DNA of 64,000 nt from contig KN817535.1 in the NCBI GenBank assembly GCA_000827495.1, forward strand, positions 299,631-363,630, written 5' to 3'. This document shows positions 24,001 to 36,937 of the stretch, piece by piece. The notes beneath the pieces were generated by a model that was not told where the DNA came from, searched no databases, and saw nothing but the letters and a program-made list of their open reading frames with translations. This DNA is from Hypholoma sublateritium FD-334 SS-4. Its lineage: Eukaryota > Basidiomycota > Agaricomycetes > Agaricales > Strophariaceae. Each line of letters opens with the position of its first letter. The stretch's first letter is position 1. The position numbers and the translations under genes are program-made.

Positions 24001-27000
24001 TATCGTACGAGAAATCCCAAGCTACACTACGGGAGGTGGAATCAACGCTCGAGCGTACTGAATCTATGTCCGTTTTAAACTTGATTGATAGGAATGATCA
24101 CAAATGGGATACTGAATAGAGATTCGGTAATTTGATGGCGGTCTCAACGTCCACGGATTTAAAGAACATCATAACGAAAACGCTAATAGTCCTCGTACTC
24201 CTCGGACTCACGTTTACAAAGCATGGGTCCAAGCAGACGTGGCTCAAACTCTTCAAGAGTGGAATTAATGGAGAGTGTTTTTCGAAAGAGTTGGCAGATG
24301 CATTCGCTCGGATTACCGGGTCATTCAAGATCTCACAATGGACGGGATGTACGTTTCCGGTACAAGATAGGAAGAGAAGCCAATGGTAAGAAGAATGTTA
24401 CTGCACAAAAGTAAAGGTGTAAACAAGGAGATGGCAACTACTTCTTCGACCTATTTCCACGCTATCACGATGCAGTACGCTCTAGATTTGTAATAACGCC
24501 AGCGGTTTCGACCTAGAAGATGGATACAGATTAGAAATTTTGTATCGGTCCTTGACGCTGATACCACCCCACCACAGAAGACAGACAAAACTGTGTGCAC
24601 CAACTAACGCATACATAGTACATCATCCTTCAGAATTTGTTGCTGTCTCTTTAGTACACTAGGCTTGTTCATATTTCCACAGCATGATCTGATGGAGAAT
24701 TGAAATGCATGCTATGAAAGCGCTAACGTACTGGGTAGCGTCGCGCGCGGCGCCCGCTCCGCGCCGTCGGCGAGTGCAGGAGCTAGCGTACATGCAAAGT
24801 ACGTGCGACTGGTAAAAATATGCTGGCCCTACCCCGGAGTGTAGGCGAGAACATGTCAAGATGACTGCTGCACCGTCGATACCTGCAAGGAGGAACCTCG
24901 TACGTCATTACACGAGGCCCAGGTGCGCAAAATAGGAGCGATGTATACGCATCACTCCAGTCGTGTTATCCTGAATGCACTCATAAAATATTAGGATGTT
25001 GAAAACAGGCACGCGCAGCTAAACAAGACTGTCAGAAATCAACGCGTCCAGATCCGTCAACGTACTGCAATGTATCGCTTCTCAGTGAGACAGGGTACGC
25101 TCCGGTGGCGAAGAGGCATGTGGCATATCCAGGATTAATGAATCTGTCAAGTGCGAAATTCCCAATGCTTCATGTACGCAGGACGGGTAAGCTCTCCTGA
25201 GTTGATTAGTTCAGAGAAGGTCCCGTGGTCACCGAACGAGTGCGCAGGGAACGCACCTTGATCAGAACTTTTGGATGGAATCTCTGCTCACTACTGTGGA
25301 GGGGGCTCGCCCTTTGGCAGCGTGCGCGTGGAGCAACGGACGCCTGGTCCCATTACACGTTCCATCCTTGTTGTTATCCACCATATGCACAACAGCGAGC
25401 ACGACTTCCGATACTAGAATCCAGACATCAGTTGCTGCGGGCGTACCCGCACGACGTGCGGTGTTCACGCTGCACCCTAGTCAGAGCCAAAGCGGCGGAC
25501 GCCTACAGCGCCCCCCATCTCTGCTGCTTTTGTGTCAGGCGCTTCCTTCTTATCGTATCCCCTGATGCTCGATAAATCCAAAAAAAAAAATTGACTGTTA
25601 TGCGTTGTGTAGGTATCAAGAATTTGTTGCTCCAGGTCGTACCGTTCTAGCTTTCCCCGGAACCGTGATTAAAGACGAACAATTAGAAATTCATCCAGTA
25701 AATGCACGTGAACACCTCTAGTCATCCCTCGAGCACGAAATTGGACTATCTAAGATGTCCAACAAACTCATCAACGGTAAAAGGTGAGCGCGCCTCGACC
25801 AATCGTGGTGCGGGCTGCCCATGACAAGGTAGGCGCAGTAGTGATATACGACTCAATAACTTAGCCCTGTACGGTGCATAGATTTATCTCTAGCACGGCT
25901 TCTTACATAGGCTCACAATTACAAGTCAGCGGTTTGACTGGCATCTATCGAGTACTTATATGATGTGGAATGGCAGTGGTATGCCGCGGCAAACGCCGAA
26001 CATGGTCTTCGTAAAAACGGAGGCAGTTGAGAGCAGAAATAATTGGATTCAAAACGTCCCACCAAGCCTTCCAGGAATAATATGTTGAGAAGTCTATGGT
26101 CTGCAAACGAATATACGTATCCGAAGCTCAAAAAAAAGCATGCTCACCAGTGCTTATCTTCTCACGGAGACTCGCAGAGACTCGCCTCAACGCCAATGCC
26201 ATGATGTTTTACGTAGACTATCTTCTGTACATGGTCATTTTTATCGACCCCAATTTTAAACCTTAACGCTTCCGTGTGATTGAGCGACGATCCCCGATCT
26301 CGCCCAATCAGTAATGCGGATGCATTGATGCAGGTGGTCCTCACAATTAAAATTTTAAGTATTTCCTATTCAGTGTGATAGCCGCTCAACTGGATGCAGT
26401 ACAAATTATCTAGTATCGTCCAGTATTTTCTTGTATCTTGCAGACAGTGATGCGGCGACTCCTGGATCCTCCTGGACCCCAGTTGTTAAAAACTACCGAA
26501 TACTCACCCGTGCCGCGTAACTTGGCCACGCGTGAGCGAATCTTCTCTTCAAAATGTGCATACCCGGCGGATTACTTCTCATCCCCTGATTCACGGTTCC
26601 AATGCCCAGATCAACCACGTCGTAACAGCAAGCAAAAATTATAAGCGGGACGTATAGAACGCGCGCCAAGTTGTCGGTGTTTGGCTGGGGAACATGTATT
26701 TCACCCTGGTACGATAGAATCATGTGCAAATTATACGCGCTTAGACACAGAATCTGATGTAGAAGGAATTCTGGATGAACTGACGACGTTCCCACCCTGT
26801 ATTCGACGCTGAACAGAAACAGTTCCCTCCGAAGAAAAAACCACGTTTCTCACACTACTTCGCGCTTCGATATCGTTTTATGGGATACACGGACCCTTTA
26901 ACATGCGTATAAATACATATATATACAAATAGAAAAATCTAACGCGAAATACGGGTAATTTTGAGCGGAGAAAACAGCTACTGAGGGACACAACACGAGA

Positions 27001-27029
27001 GTAAGTAAGGTAGAGATGCGATCGTGCAG
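21100..27029. other. gene-poor AT-richer region
   Basis: No gene I can assign. Composition falls compared with the flanks and codon-like periodicity is mostly absent. A few short frames look protein-like, notably plus-strand 21522-21758 (contains GEPHYRYSFEDTSVLLISYL) and 24130-24387 (contains TWLKLFKSGINGECFSKEL), but neither has recognisable homology, a clear start or consistent splice sites. These may be relics of old genes or elements. Confidence 0.4.
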
Positions 27030-27786
27030 TCAGAACTTCCAGTATTCCATACTTGTGGACGCTCTTTCGAAGGGAAATTCGCCCCCCCAGGAGTTTACGT
27101 CGTTCATGCTGTCGCACACTGCGCGGCGCAATTCGTCTCTCGCCTCACGCGCCGATATAAGGTCAATGACGCGACTTCCTTCGATTTCTTCTTTGGAGCT
27201 CTAAGAACCACCAATGATAAGTTTCGGCGGTAATATGTGGCATGGGGCAACGACACTCACTTGTATTGCCTGACTGATATCAGCATCAATGACGGCAAGA
27301 ATATCCGCCATATCACCATCGTCTTCCCATCGGAGCCCTACGGTGGCTCGCACTATCGACGCGAGGACTGTCAAGCTCAGAAATCCCAAGCCAGCTCCGT
27401 AAAGAGACCTCGCTCGCGTCAACAGATCATGCAGATGTGGTAGGGGAGCGGCGGGGACATCGCGAGTCTGCCTTCGGAAAAGACCGTAGGGGCTGGGCAA
27501 GGGCTTATTGGTTTGGCGCAGCCTGGAGCGCGCTGCGCTTGTGAATGCCGGAGCAATACCCGGTGGACCAGTCGCTAGCAAATTGCGACAAATGGAGCGA
27601 AGGCTAGGATATAGAAATGAGCATGTGCATATGTAGAACGTATATGAAATCGTACTCTTCGGGTGACGCGTTAGCAATGAATGTATCGACCATCAAGTTA
27701 CTGTATACTGAATAAGTGATAGTCATTTGTAGCCGAATAGCGCACGACTCACACATGTCCAAGTGCAGGTCGCGAGTCATTGACAT
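27030..27786 (-). CDS. unrecognised small membrane protein (199 aa, 4 exons)
   Basis: Exons 27786-27753, 27707-27656, 27603-27261, 27200-27030. Introns of 45, 52 and 60 bp have GTGAGT, GTACGA and GTGAGT donors and AG acceptors, and every junction keeps phase, giving 199 residues. Visible features: an N-terminal acidic/hydrophobic segment, a Pro/Arg-rich middle (LPSPYGLFRRQTRDVPAAP), one predicted membrane helix (GAGLGFLSLTVLASIVRATV), then an acidic segment (WEDDGDMADILAVIDADIS) and a charged amphipathic C-terminus (IEGSRVIDLISAREARDEL). I do not recognise the family and give no function. Four in-phase exons ending in one stop make chance unlikely. The start could also be the Met two codons later. 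It is isolated, about 480 bp from the divergently transcribed aldo/keto reductase gene, so the two may share an upstream region. Confidence 0.7.
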
Positions 27787-28219
27787 GGCGGAAGGTGGTT
27801 TCGGGGGCTGGCATTTTTAAGGAGTAGCTGAAAGTACTTCGGGGGAATGTGGGTGTTTGGGAGACATCTCATAGTGCTCATGGTTTTTATACTTTGCGGC
27901 GCGAAGCCAAATCGTGTGTATCAGGGGTGCAGAAGAACGACTCAACCCCGACAGATCTACTGATTCCGCGGGGACTTGTAACAGGTTGTAACTGTAGGCC
28001 TGAGATTCGACCGGTCTCCTTCGCCTAGCAGATACTAAGATCGACCCGAAGCCGATTTACTGGCAGATGAATCTGGGCGAGTAGTTTAAATCTCACCCCT
28101 CGGTTAGCGATCTTTAAATCGCAGTTGAATTGCAGTCCCGTTTCTTCACACGAGACTTGCTTTCCCACGGCCAGGATGCTGCACGGCTCAACAGTTATTC
28201 GCCGGCTTGCCAGTTCGTC
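27787..28219. promoter_or_regulatory. shared upstream region of two divergent genes
   Basis: The 483 bp between the start codons at 27786 (minus) and 28270 (plus) hold no frame of note. The right end has a TATA box for the plus-strand gene. The region is the likely promoter for both genes; that is inference from gene layout. Confidence 0.4.
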
Positions 28220-28227
28220 TATAAAAG
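28220..28227 (+). promoter_or_regulatory. TATA box of the aldo/keto reductase gene
   Basis: TATAAAAG, 50 bp before the ATG at 28270 and 20 bp before an in-frame ATG at 28240. The spacing favours 28270 as the true start. Confidence 0.6.
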
Positions 28228-28269
28228 GCGCGTGCCGCGATGCGACTTACAATACCGACGCGTGTAATC

Positions 28270-29828
28270 ATGTCTTCCTCCCACCTCTCACCTCGTGAAA
28301 CTTTTCGTTTGGGACCGTTCGTCACTCCTCGTATCTGGACCGGCTTATGGCAGCTTTCTAGCAATGCCTGGGGTAGCGCTTCTGTCTCGAAGATACGACA
28401 TGGGATGATTCGCCACGCTGAATTGGGCTATACGGCTTTTGGTGCGCATAGTCTATTTCACCACTGATCATTTCACCTGATACGACGTTTTCTTCTCGAA
28501 ATAAACAGATATGGTGGGTGTTTTCCCTTCAAACACTATAACTACTTGCAATCATGGGCTAACGATAGGCAATGTTGTATAATATAACTAGGGTGAGCAC
28601 AATTTTTCAAATCAGACGGGTCTCTGATGTCGTTTATCGTTCAGCGGATCACTATGGTAGCGCTGAGATTATCTTCGTATGTAATCTGTTCAGCGTATGT
28701 AGCGCTGGGATGGGCTGACGAAGCATTATTCGGTAGGGCCAATTTCGGGAGTCTTTTCGATCACCTGGGCAAATAATCGGTGCCACAAAATGGTGTATTT
28801 TCAAACGCATAAACCCCTCAAGGGCTGTGGTTCAGGCCGCGGTTTATGAGCGAATGGAAAGAATGAGAACCGAGCGGGTTGATTTGCTCCAGGTTCGTCA
28901 TCCAGACGTTCCCACAGTTCCTGTTACTCATGAACTGCTTAGTTTCACTGGGCAGACTATACGGACAAGGGATATCTCACTGCTCTCGCACATTTATTAG
29001 ACCTAAAAAGAGCTGGCATAATAGCGGCCATCGGACTGTGTAATTTTGACACAATCAGGACTGACGAAATATGCACTGAACTCGGCCCTGGGACGATTGT
29101 ATCGAACCAGGTTCAGGTATTCATTTACTTCCATAATCCAATTAATATTCAACTTAATCCCACGTGTAGTTTTCGTTAATTGACACCAGACCTCTGCATG
29201 GAATGTCTGACGTATGTGAGAAACACGGACTGAAGCTACTGACATACGGCACTTTGGTGCGTGAGCGGCGTGTATTCTCATGCGGTTCATTCGTTCGATG
29301 ATATCATAACAGTGCGGGGGATTTTTGGCAGACAAGTGGCTTGGATCTCCAGAGCCCGATCCATACTCTGGAGATCTCACACCATCTCAACGAAAGGTCA
29401 GATTACCGTTATTTCCAACGACGTAGACCTCGCTTAACACGGCGTATTGCTTTAGTATCTTGATATGATTGTCAAGGCATGGGGGTCCTGGGATCTTTTC
29501 CAGGCCTTGTTGGTAGTTCTGAGAAGTATCGCAAATCAACACGGAAAGAGCATTGCGAACATTGCGACACGATGGGTGCTAGACCATTCATTTGTTGGTG
29601 CAGTCATAATTGGTAAGGCTTTTACATAATACTTTGACGCTGTTCGCTTATGCTCGTAATTGTATAGGAGCACGTCTCGGCCTCTCTGAGCATCCGGACG
29701 AGAATCGCCACGTATTTGGCTTCCGTTTGACTGAATCCGACAACGCGCGCATAGAAGCCGTACTCGACCGTTCAAACGGACGTACTATCATTACTTCAAT
29801 AGGTGACTGCGGGGCTGAATATCGATAG
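28270..29828 (+). CDS. aldo/keto reductase (about 343 aa, 9 exons)
   Basis: Exons 28270-28441, 28509-28517 (tentative), 28645-28676, 28737-28892, 28943-29116, 29170-29256, 29313-29396, 29456-29612, 29668-29828. Apart from the tentative microexon all junctions are canonical (introns 50-60 bp downstream of it) and in phase. Family hallmarks in order: IWTGLWQLSSNAWGSAS; GYTAFD with ADHYGSAEIIF; ATKWCIF; VDLLQFHWADYTDKGYL; AAIGLCNFD; IVSNQVQFS; LLTYGTLCGGFLADKW; IANIATRWVLDH; GARLGLSEHPDEN. The catalytic tetrad Asp-Tyr-Lys-His is present (AFD, DHYG, ATKW, FHW). These are soluble NADPH-dependent TIM-barrel reductases; the substrate is unknown. The Asp-Met before ADHYG needs a very small exon: ATATGGTGG gives DMV and keeps frame, whereas the five-base ATATG does not. 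If that exon is wrong, the gene may carry a one-base defect there. Confidence 0.85.
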
Positions 29829-32800
29829 ATAGCTGCCGTAGTACATAGGATAATCAGAATCATACGACTTGCTTGTCCCTTCAGTCTCTCGTCCCTAGCA
29901 TTTTTTCACGACGACATACTTCGCTCAATCCCCTGGCTTCACTTCTACAAAGTATTGTAAACCATACCATACATGTTTGGATAATATATAAATGGGAGAA
30001 GAGACTATTACGGTTCGTCTAGTTTCATCTTGCACTGCGAACGTGCCGCTTCCAAATCATAGTGGTCGGTTCCTTGGATTCGTTCCAAGAGGAAAGTACC
30101 CAATGACAGAAGGTATTCTTCTCATTTAGAAATTCAATTTATTCAAGCTCTATCCTACTTCCGGAATGAGCGATACCATTACTTTCACCTTCGCCTTCCC
30201 GCAGCTCGTCCGTCTCTTGCGATGGTTCTTATCCGCGGAGATATGTTCCTAAATTGAGGAAGAACTCTAAGCTAAGGACGAACCGGCTGGAAGGATTACT
30301 GTAAACGAACCATTACCGAACACGGCATGTGATAACGCTGGTCAAATGAGAGTCAATTTGGCATTACACCAAACAAGTACAGGCTGAAAAAAACAGAAAC
30401 CTTTTTCTTGCCGGTCGGTGTTTGCCTGCAGCTACCAAAATCGAGCTCGTATGGGCTGACGCGCTACTTGTCTTGAGACGCGATATAGTAGCCGGTTGCT
30501 CAATGAGCTCCCTGCAGGACGGCAATTCAACCAGGGCGCAGCATATCACATTGCATCCTTTGATGACATAGCAGACGACCATAGATGTTACCACGACGGC
30601 GTAGTGGGCAGGACCCACGGCATATTTTACGGAGATAGTAGTTGGTGACCCGCACATCGAGCGTGTCAAGACCTCGAGTGTATTAAGACCTCGTTGATAA
30701 GATGCTGATAGAGAGTTCATATGTACCAAAGCAAGGAGAAATGAAGTAACATTGATCTCCTCGTTTTTAATGATAAATCGATAAGCGATAGCTCATCATG
30801 GACATATTTTGGAGATAGAATCCCTATTTGGCACCGTAAAGACGCACGATGCATCACTCTTACTGGTATACAAAATTCGTATAGACATCTATGTTTATTC
30901 GGTTGCTGTAGCCTTAATCCGGCCACTGACTACCATCTACTAACAACGAGGCGTCCATTAATCAAATTAAAAGAGTCCGCTAATTGTATAGCCAGCACAT
31001 GTATATAATATGATCTTAGACGAAAAGGAAAGTCAAATACTAAAGCCCACATTAAAGGAGTTTTGGCATAGCGGAAGATAATCGGCGTGAAATGCACGCA
31101 AATTATGCAAGATCAAAACATCTAGCTGAGTACCCGGCTTGTAAAGTGCATGATTGGAATTGATAAGTAATGGTGCAACACTGATCGATATTGACCAGTG
31201 AAACAAAGAGACAAATAGCTCTCTCATCCCAATGTGTCGTCACAGCCCACTTTACTTTCATACAAGTCAGCAGGTAACGGACGCCCTCCGGGGATATCAT
31301 ATGAAGCTCGAATTTGAACTCTCGCAGGTTTAAGTTAGAAGCTTGATAGCAAGCTCAGACCGTTCAAGTGCTTAGTATGTCGACCTATATTGACTCTTTG
31401 CAGAAAAAATAGTCATGCCTCTCCTGGCATATGTGCGTGCCGCTCAGGCAGGTGCCGAAACCGATCGACGCGGCTGATTCCGCGATCAGACGCGCACATC
31501 AGCACCTATAGATAATTGGTCCATGGGGAAATAGAGCATTCTGAAGGAAACACGTTTTGCATGCGGTTGAGGATTAGAACGCCGGAGTGACTTGATACAC
31601 TTCCGCATCGCACCGACGCCGCCCTTCCGGTAATCTATTCTTCATTTAGCGTATTCGGATTTGAATAGTTCTCGAGGAGCAGTCATATCACGAGGCTCTC
31701 GAGCTGGATCATCATATTATCATGCCACTGAGATATAAGCTATAATACGCTGCGGTGCGCTGCGTATATATTGGACTACATGTGGACAAGGCTGCTCAAA
31801 GGCATTTCGGGTCGGTGGTGCGTCTTGTGCACTTCACCGAGTGAAATGCACAAGACACGCAAGTTCCCATTATATTTAGTTACCCAGCAGCAAGTGAGCC
31901 GTGGTCCCGGTCTGTGTTCAACGTGTCTGGATACCTGGAGATCATAGCGAGATAAGTACCTCGAACTGTCTAGCCTCGAGTGCAGGGCGACCTACGTCCT
32001 CTTCCCTGGGAGCACCCAGTAAGCACCGATCATTTTCGCGACAGAATTGCACTGTGCGGCTAAATAGTTGGCCCCGTCGGTCGTATTATTGGCACCGGTG
32101 ATGTCCAGTCGCAGAGAAAGACAGGCTGAGAGCTACTTATAACGGACACGGGGAAACGGCAACTACCTGTGGGATCTAAGGTCACATCAGATGACGTACA
32201 TTTCCTCGGAGGTAATGGTACGGCTATATAGGTAATTTCGGTTCAAGGGGGATAATTCCAAGAGGAATATTGAATAAAAGGACAAGTCACTTCTGGAGTG
32301 TTTGACGAGCATGTATATGTACGCGGCGAGTCATGACTACATACACCGGGTTCAGTACGAAACGTAAACAAACATCTCGCGGAATATAACGGAAATCAGA
32401 AAAGAGGACCCACAAATTCCACCGTTCACTGAGAAGGACAGGCAGCTTTCGCAGACATAGAAAAGTCTTAAAGTTTGTTAACACACGGCGACTCACAGCC
32501 CGGTATGCGTAATCGCCGAGCGTGGCTACTGCGGGACACGATATTCCAGCGAGGCTCGCACACCACATGGTGGATGCCTTTCTAAAACCAAACGCGAAAG
32601 CCTAACGACAGATTGGCGAAAGTGTATGGTAATTTCGGTCACGAATATGCTTCTAGCTGTGTCCGTGTAAGTACCACAAGTCACCGCTGACCGTGTATGT
32701 TCCTATAATCGAATAATGATAATTTGAATTTGTCCAAAGGAGAACAGAAGCATGCGTTTCACGATAAAATGTACCAATTCGGGTGTACGTGAAATGCTTC

Positions 32801-34206
32801 CTTAGAATGTGCAGTGAAAAGACGGACGGTCCGTGTGCGTAATTTATCATGAGGCACCTGTCGTTCTTCCAATTTTGCAAGTGGGGTATATATGTCATTG
32901 GCCAAATTAAGAGTTGGTGCTGCTGCAACCAGACTAAGATGCCGTGCTTCCTGACGAGGCCTTCGGCATTAGTTCGTAAGCCTCGAAGCATGTAGCCTCA
33001 GAATACAGACGGTCATCGGCGGGCACAGGTGAGCTTCATCTGTGAAATTAAAGAGACGGGGACCTTATTGTACCTCATCGCTCTGGACTGGCCGCTGGGT
33101 GAGGTCAATAAGAGTCATAGGCGGTGTTTGAGCTCTCCGCTCGCAGTGATATCTGCAGAAAAAATCACGCAGCAGGCGAATCAAAAGTATACGCGGCCCT
33201 CCATGGATGCCGCTCCTAAGAATAATACACGATAAATACCATTTAACGGCGGCTGTACTCGCTTCTCGCTCTGCATCGAACAGACGGAGAACTTACATGA
33301 TGTCTGGGCTTACGATGATACATAAAGATTTCAATAGCTGCGTATCTGAGCTCAATGTTAGCTCGTTCCTTTGACTGCATGGTATTCGGATCTATTTGAG
33401 GTGTAATGTAGTTATCGTGCCAATAGCGCGACGACATTGCAATGCTGAATGCGCCGACTGAGCATGATACAATCTTGTCAGTTCGGGGCCGGTCTGGCCT
33501 AGGCCTACACGTTACTTCTGTTGAAGAAGTAAGCAATGATCAAACATCCTCGGATCGTCCCGAAGTTCTGACTACGCGACATTATATTTAGGCGCCCATG
33601 ATTGCGATCTGTCAGGATCTGTCTTCGACATGACTAAGTGCGCTGATCGCACGAAATCGTTTGTGCAAACGTGAGTATACATATCATCTACGGCGAACAT
33701 TATGCTTGTTGAAATCCAAGGCGACGGAGAATATTTTAAGTACCTTTTGAGTGACTGGAATGCAACGGCTGAGGCCTCCGGATATCAAAAGACGAAGCGA
33801 TGCCGAGGTACCTTGAAGTTCTGATCCGGGGACTATACAGCGGCGTATCCTTAGTACGCGATCCGGGAAACACGGCTACAGCCGTACGCCACACTGCACA
33901 GCCTACCAGTTTGTAACGAGCAAAGCTGTCATTTCGTGGAATCTCCCTCCCGCGTGCAGTATATCAAGCGCGCATGCGTGCGGCGTTTATTATGGGAGAA
34001 ATTCGGCGGATATTATATATTTTATCGCGAGAATTGTATGGGTACACTGCTGCCGGAGGCTGGAATCTGAAGGGATACGCGTAAGTGTGAAAATATAAAG
34101 AGACGAGGTACATACTTAACAACTGGTGGTCGCGCCCCACGGCGGAGCCTTGTGCTCGCCCCGGCGTCGGCGGGGCCTTTAGCAGCTCATGGATGAGCAC
34201 CATAGT
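29829..34206. other. gene-poor region
   Basis: No gene I can support. A 41-codon frame starts at 29992 just after an ATATATAAA motif and looks mildly protein-like (GRFLGFVPRGKYPMTEG) but leads nowhere. Minus-strand frames at 30364-30729 and 32287-32568 are hydrophobic but lack recognisable motifs or splice partners. A strong hairpin sits at 31822-31856. Confidence 0.4.
31822..31856. repeat. perfect-looking hairpin (16-bp arms, one mismatch, 3-nt loop)
   Basis: Left arm GTCTTGTGCACTTCAC (31822-31837), loop CGA, right arm GTGAAATGCACAAGAC (31841-31856). The right arm is the reverse complement of the left except for one base. Surrounding DNA has no gene. Confidence 0.75.
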
Positions 34207-34279
34207 ATGTCCACCCCATGTATGAAACCTCAGCAACAAGCGCAAATGCCCGATGGAAGAGCCACGGTAGCAAGCGCAG
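34207..34279 (+). repeat. left member of a long-range inverted repeat
   Basis: 73 bp whose reverse complement lies at 37179-37254. The inner 42 bases (34238-34279) are identical in both copies; the outer 30 bp differ at several positions. Confidence 0.85.
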
Positions 34280-34571
34280 ATGGAAGCTGAGTGCCTCATA
34301 TACAAGGTCCTCCATGGTCTTCCCTCCCTTCCATCGTGCCATAGACTGCCATCAGTCTGGGATTGAATGGCCTCATTCATGGGGATCTCTCCATGCAATA
34401 CCACGCGATTTCCACGCGATCCATTTACCAGTCACGACCTGGGGCATCTATAGCTCAGTATTATGTTTAATCCGAGATGCTTTTCCTCATACACCACTGC
34501 TCATGACCCCTTAGTATTATTTAATAATTTGGCTAAAATGTCAGTGACCTGCATTGAATAGTGTGAACCAT

Positions 34572-34737
34572 CAATGAGCGCCGTGGAATAGCATGCGCCG
34601 CATCAACAATAGCAAGCGCCATGGAATATAATACGCCGCATCAACTACGTCTGATGGCGAGCACCATGGAATATTGTACACCCCATCAACTACANTTGAT
34701 AGTGAGCGCCACGAAATACTGTGCGCCGCATCAAATG
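34572..34737. repeat. minisatellite, four units of about 40-45 bp
   Basis: Units carry GCGCC(A/G)TGGAATA followed by a GCGCCGCATCAAC-type block; unit anchors lie at about 34578, 34616, 34661 and 34706. One ambiguous base lies inside. Related CATGGAAT motifs recur at 35700-35800. Confidence 0.75.
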
Positions 34738-35689
34738 TAGGTATGTTTCTTTTTGTTTTCTCCTCCGTGGTGCTCGCTATCAGTAATGCTATGCACCGCA
34801 CTGAATGTATGTTTGTCTATACGTATTTCTTCCTCTACGGCGCTCGTGTCCGTCACACTGCTAGTTCAACCACTTCGTAGTCATAGAACATATATCAACG
34901 AATGAGCTATTCCATTGCATTGTTTGTAATATATCACTATAAGTATGATATGTTGTAAAAAAGAAGCGACATAATCATTGTACTCCTATTCCCCTCAGTA
35001 CCGAGCAGCTGGTTGTATTTTATTTTACCCGAACGCCCCTTAACCTGATTCGGTGCGTTGTCGTGCACGTAATACTACAGTGCAATTGTGCATATCATCC
35101 ATCCCCGTATACCATTGAGAGTCGGTTGAGCGCAGATGAGCCCACTACACTGGTCCACGCAAGACCGAAAAACAAACTGATAGNTTNTTCAACAAATTGG
35201 GCAGTCGAGTCCTTGACAATCCTGATATGCTGGCATCTGAAATTNACTTTAAAATGTTCCGTTTGTATGTTTTACACTGCCATTTATTGATCTCGACCTT
35301 TTTTCTGTCAAATGTGTGCTATGAAAATGCATAGAAAGAGATGAGAAGTATTACAATACATCTTTGATAGTAACATTTGCATTTAGCATGGCCGGTGGTT
35401 AGTCTGTTGTCTTTGGTATGGTGAAATTATTTGCGACCCATGAAAGTCAGTACCAAGCACGTTACAAACTGTCTTTGAGATGGCGTCGTTTGATGACTCG
35501 TCTCACTTTTATTTCATTGCCTATAGATNTATCCCACAAGCTATGTAGGATAAAAGAGAATATTCCGACCGCTTTATATGCATAAATATTGAAACGGGCC
35601 TGCATAGAGTACAATTTCTGTTTCATTTTTTCTGTTTTTGCATTTGTATTTATAGATATCAATGTATGACATATACGCAGGCTTGTTAT

Positions 35690-36010
35690 AGCGTATGCTT
35701 CATGGAAGGTGTCCTTCATGTATGAAGTACTTACTACGCTTCATGGAATGTACGCTTCATGTATGAGGTGCGCGCCATGGAATGTACACTGCATGGGCGT
35801 GATATAACGCCTGTACATAAAGCGAGAGATCCATTCTCCCTGCTGGTCTCGCTTTCCATTCCCTTGAAATGTTGCTCCATATTTTCTGAGGTTTGCTACA
35901 TGCATTAGGAGGGCGCACTTCATAATTAAAGAGGCGCACTGCATATTCTTAGGAGATACTACTCATTTGATGAGGGCACGTCTCGATGGAAGGCGCACGG
36001 CTGCATGTAC
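35690..36010. repeat. degenerate CATGGAAT-type repeats left of the gap
   Basis: Repeated CTTCATGGAATGTACGCTT and CTTCATGTATGA blocks (35697-35770), then a unit ending TCTCGATGGAAGGCGCACGG directly at the N run. The same unit is present on the right side of the gap, so the gap is inside an array. Confidence 0.65.
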
Positions 36011-36914
36011 NNNNNNNNNNNNNNNNNNNNNNNNNNNNNNNNNNNNNNNNNNNNNNNNNNNNNNNNNNNNNNNNNNNNNNNNNNNNNNNNNNNNNNNNNN
36101 NNNNNNNNNNNNNNNNNNNNNNNNNNNNNNNNNNNNNNNNNNNNNNNNNNNNNNNNNNNNNNNNNNNNNNNNNNNNNNNNNNNNNNNNNNNNNNNNNNNN
36201 NNNNNNNNNNNNNNNNNNNNNNNNNNNNNNNNNNNNNNNNNNNNNNNNNNNNNNNNNNNNNNNNNNNNNNNNNNNNNNNNNNNNNNNNNNNNNNNNNNNN
36301 NNNNNNNNNNNNNNNNNNNNNNNNNNNNNNNNNNNNNNNNNNNNNNNNNNNNNNNNNNNNNNNNNNNNNNNNNNNNNNNNNNNNNNNNNNNNNNNNNNNN
36401 NNNNNNNNNNNNNNNNNNNNNNNNNNNNNNNNNNNNNNNNNNNNNNNNNNNNNNNNNNNNNNNNNNNNNNNNNNNNNNNNNNNNNNNNNNNNNNNNNNNN
36501 NNNNNNNNNNNNNNNNNNNNNNNNNNNNNNNNNNNNNNNNNNNNNNNNNNNNNNNNNNNNNNNNNNNNNNNNNNNNNNNNNNNNNNNNNNNNNNNNNNNN
36601 NNNNNNNNNNNNNNNNNNNNNNNNNNNNNNNNNNNNNNNNNNNNNNNNNNNNNNNNNNNNNNNNNNNNNNNNNNNNNNNNNNNNNNNNNNNNNNNNNNNN
36701 NNNNNNNNNNNNNNNNNNNNNNNNNNNNNNNNNNNNNNNNNNNNNNNNNNNNNNNNNNNNNNNNNNNNNNNNNNNNNNNNNNNNNNNNNNNNNNNNNNNN
36801 NNNNNNNNNNNNNNNNNNNNNNNNNNNNNNNNNNNNNNNNNNNNNNNNNNNNNNNNNNNNNNNNNNNNNNNNNNNNNNNNNNNNNNNNNNNNNNNNNNNN
36901 NNNNNNNNNNNNNN
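36011..36914. other. assembly gap (904 N)
   Basis: Unsequenced. Long ORFs across it are artefacts of N translation. Confidence 0.99.
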
Positions 36915-36937
36915 GTACGACCGGTGGTAGCCGCAAA

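Noticed and set aside
34572..34737. CRISPR-like spaced repeats
   Set aside because: Units are adjacent, diverged and of variable length, in a eukaryotic genome; a minisatellite explains them.
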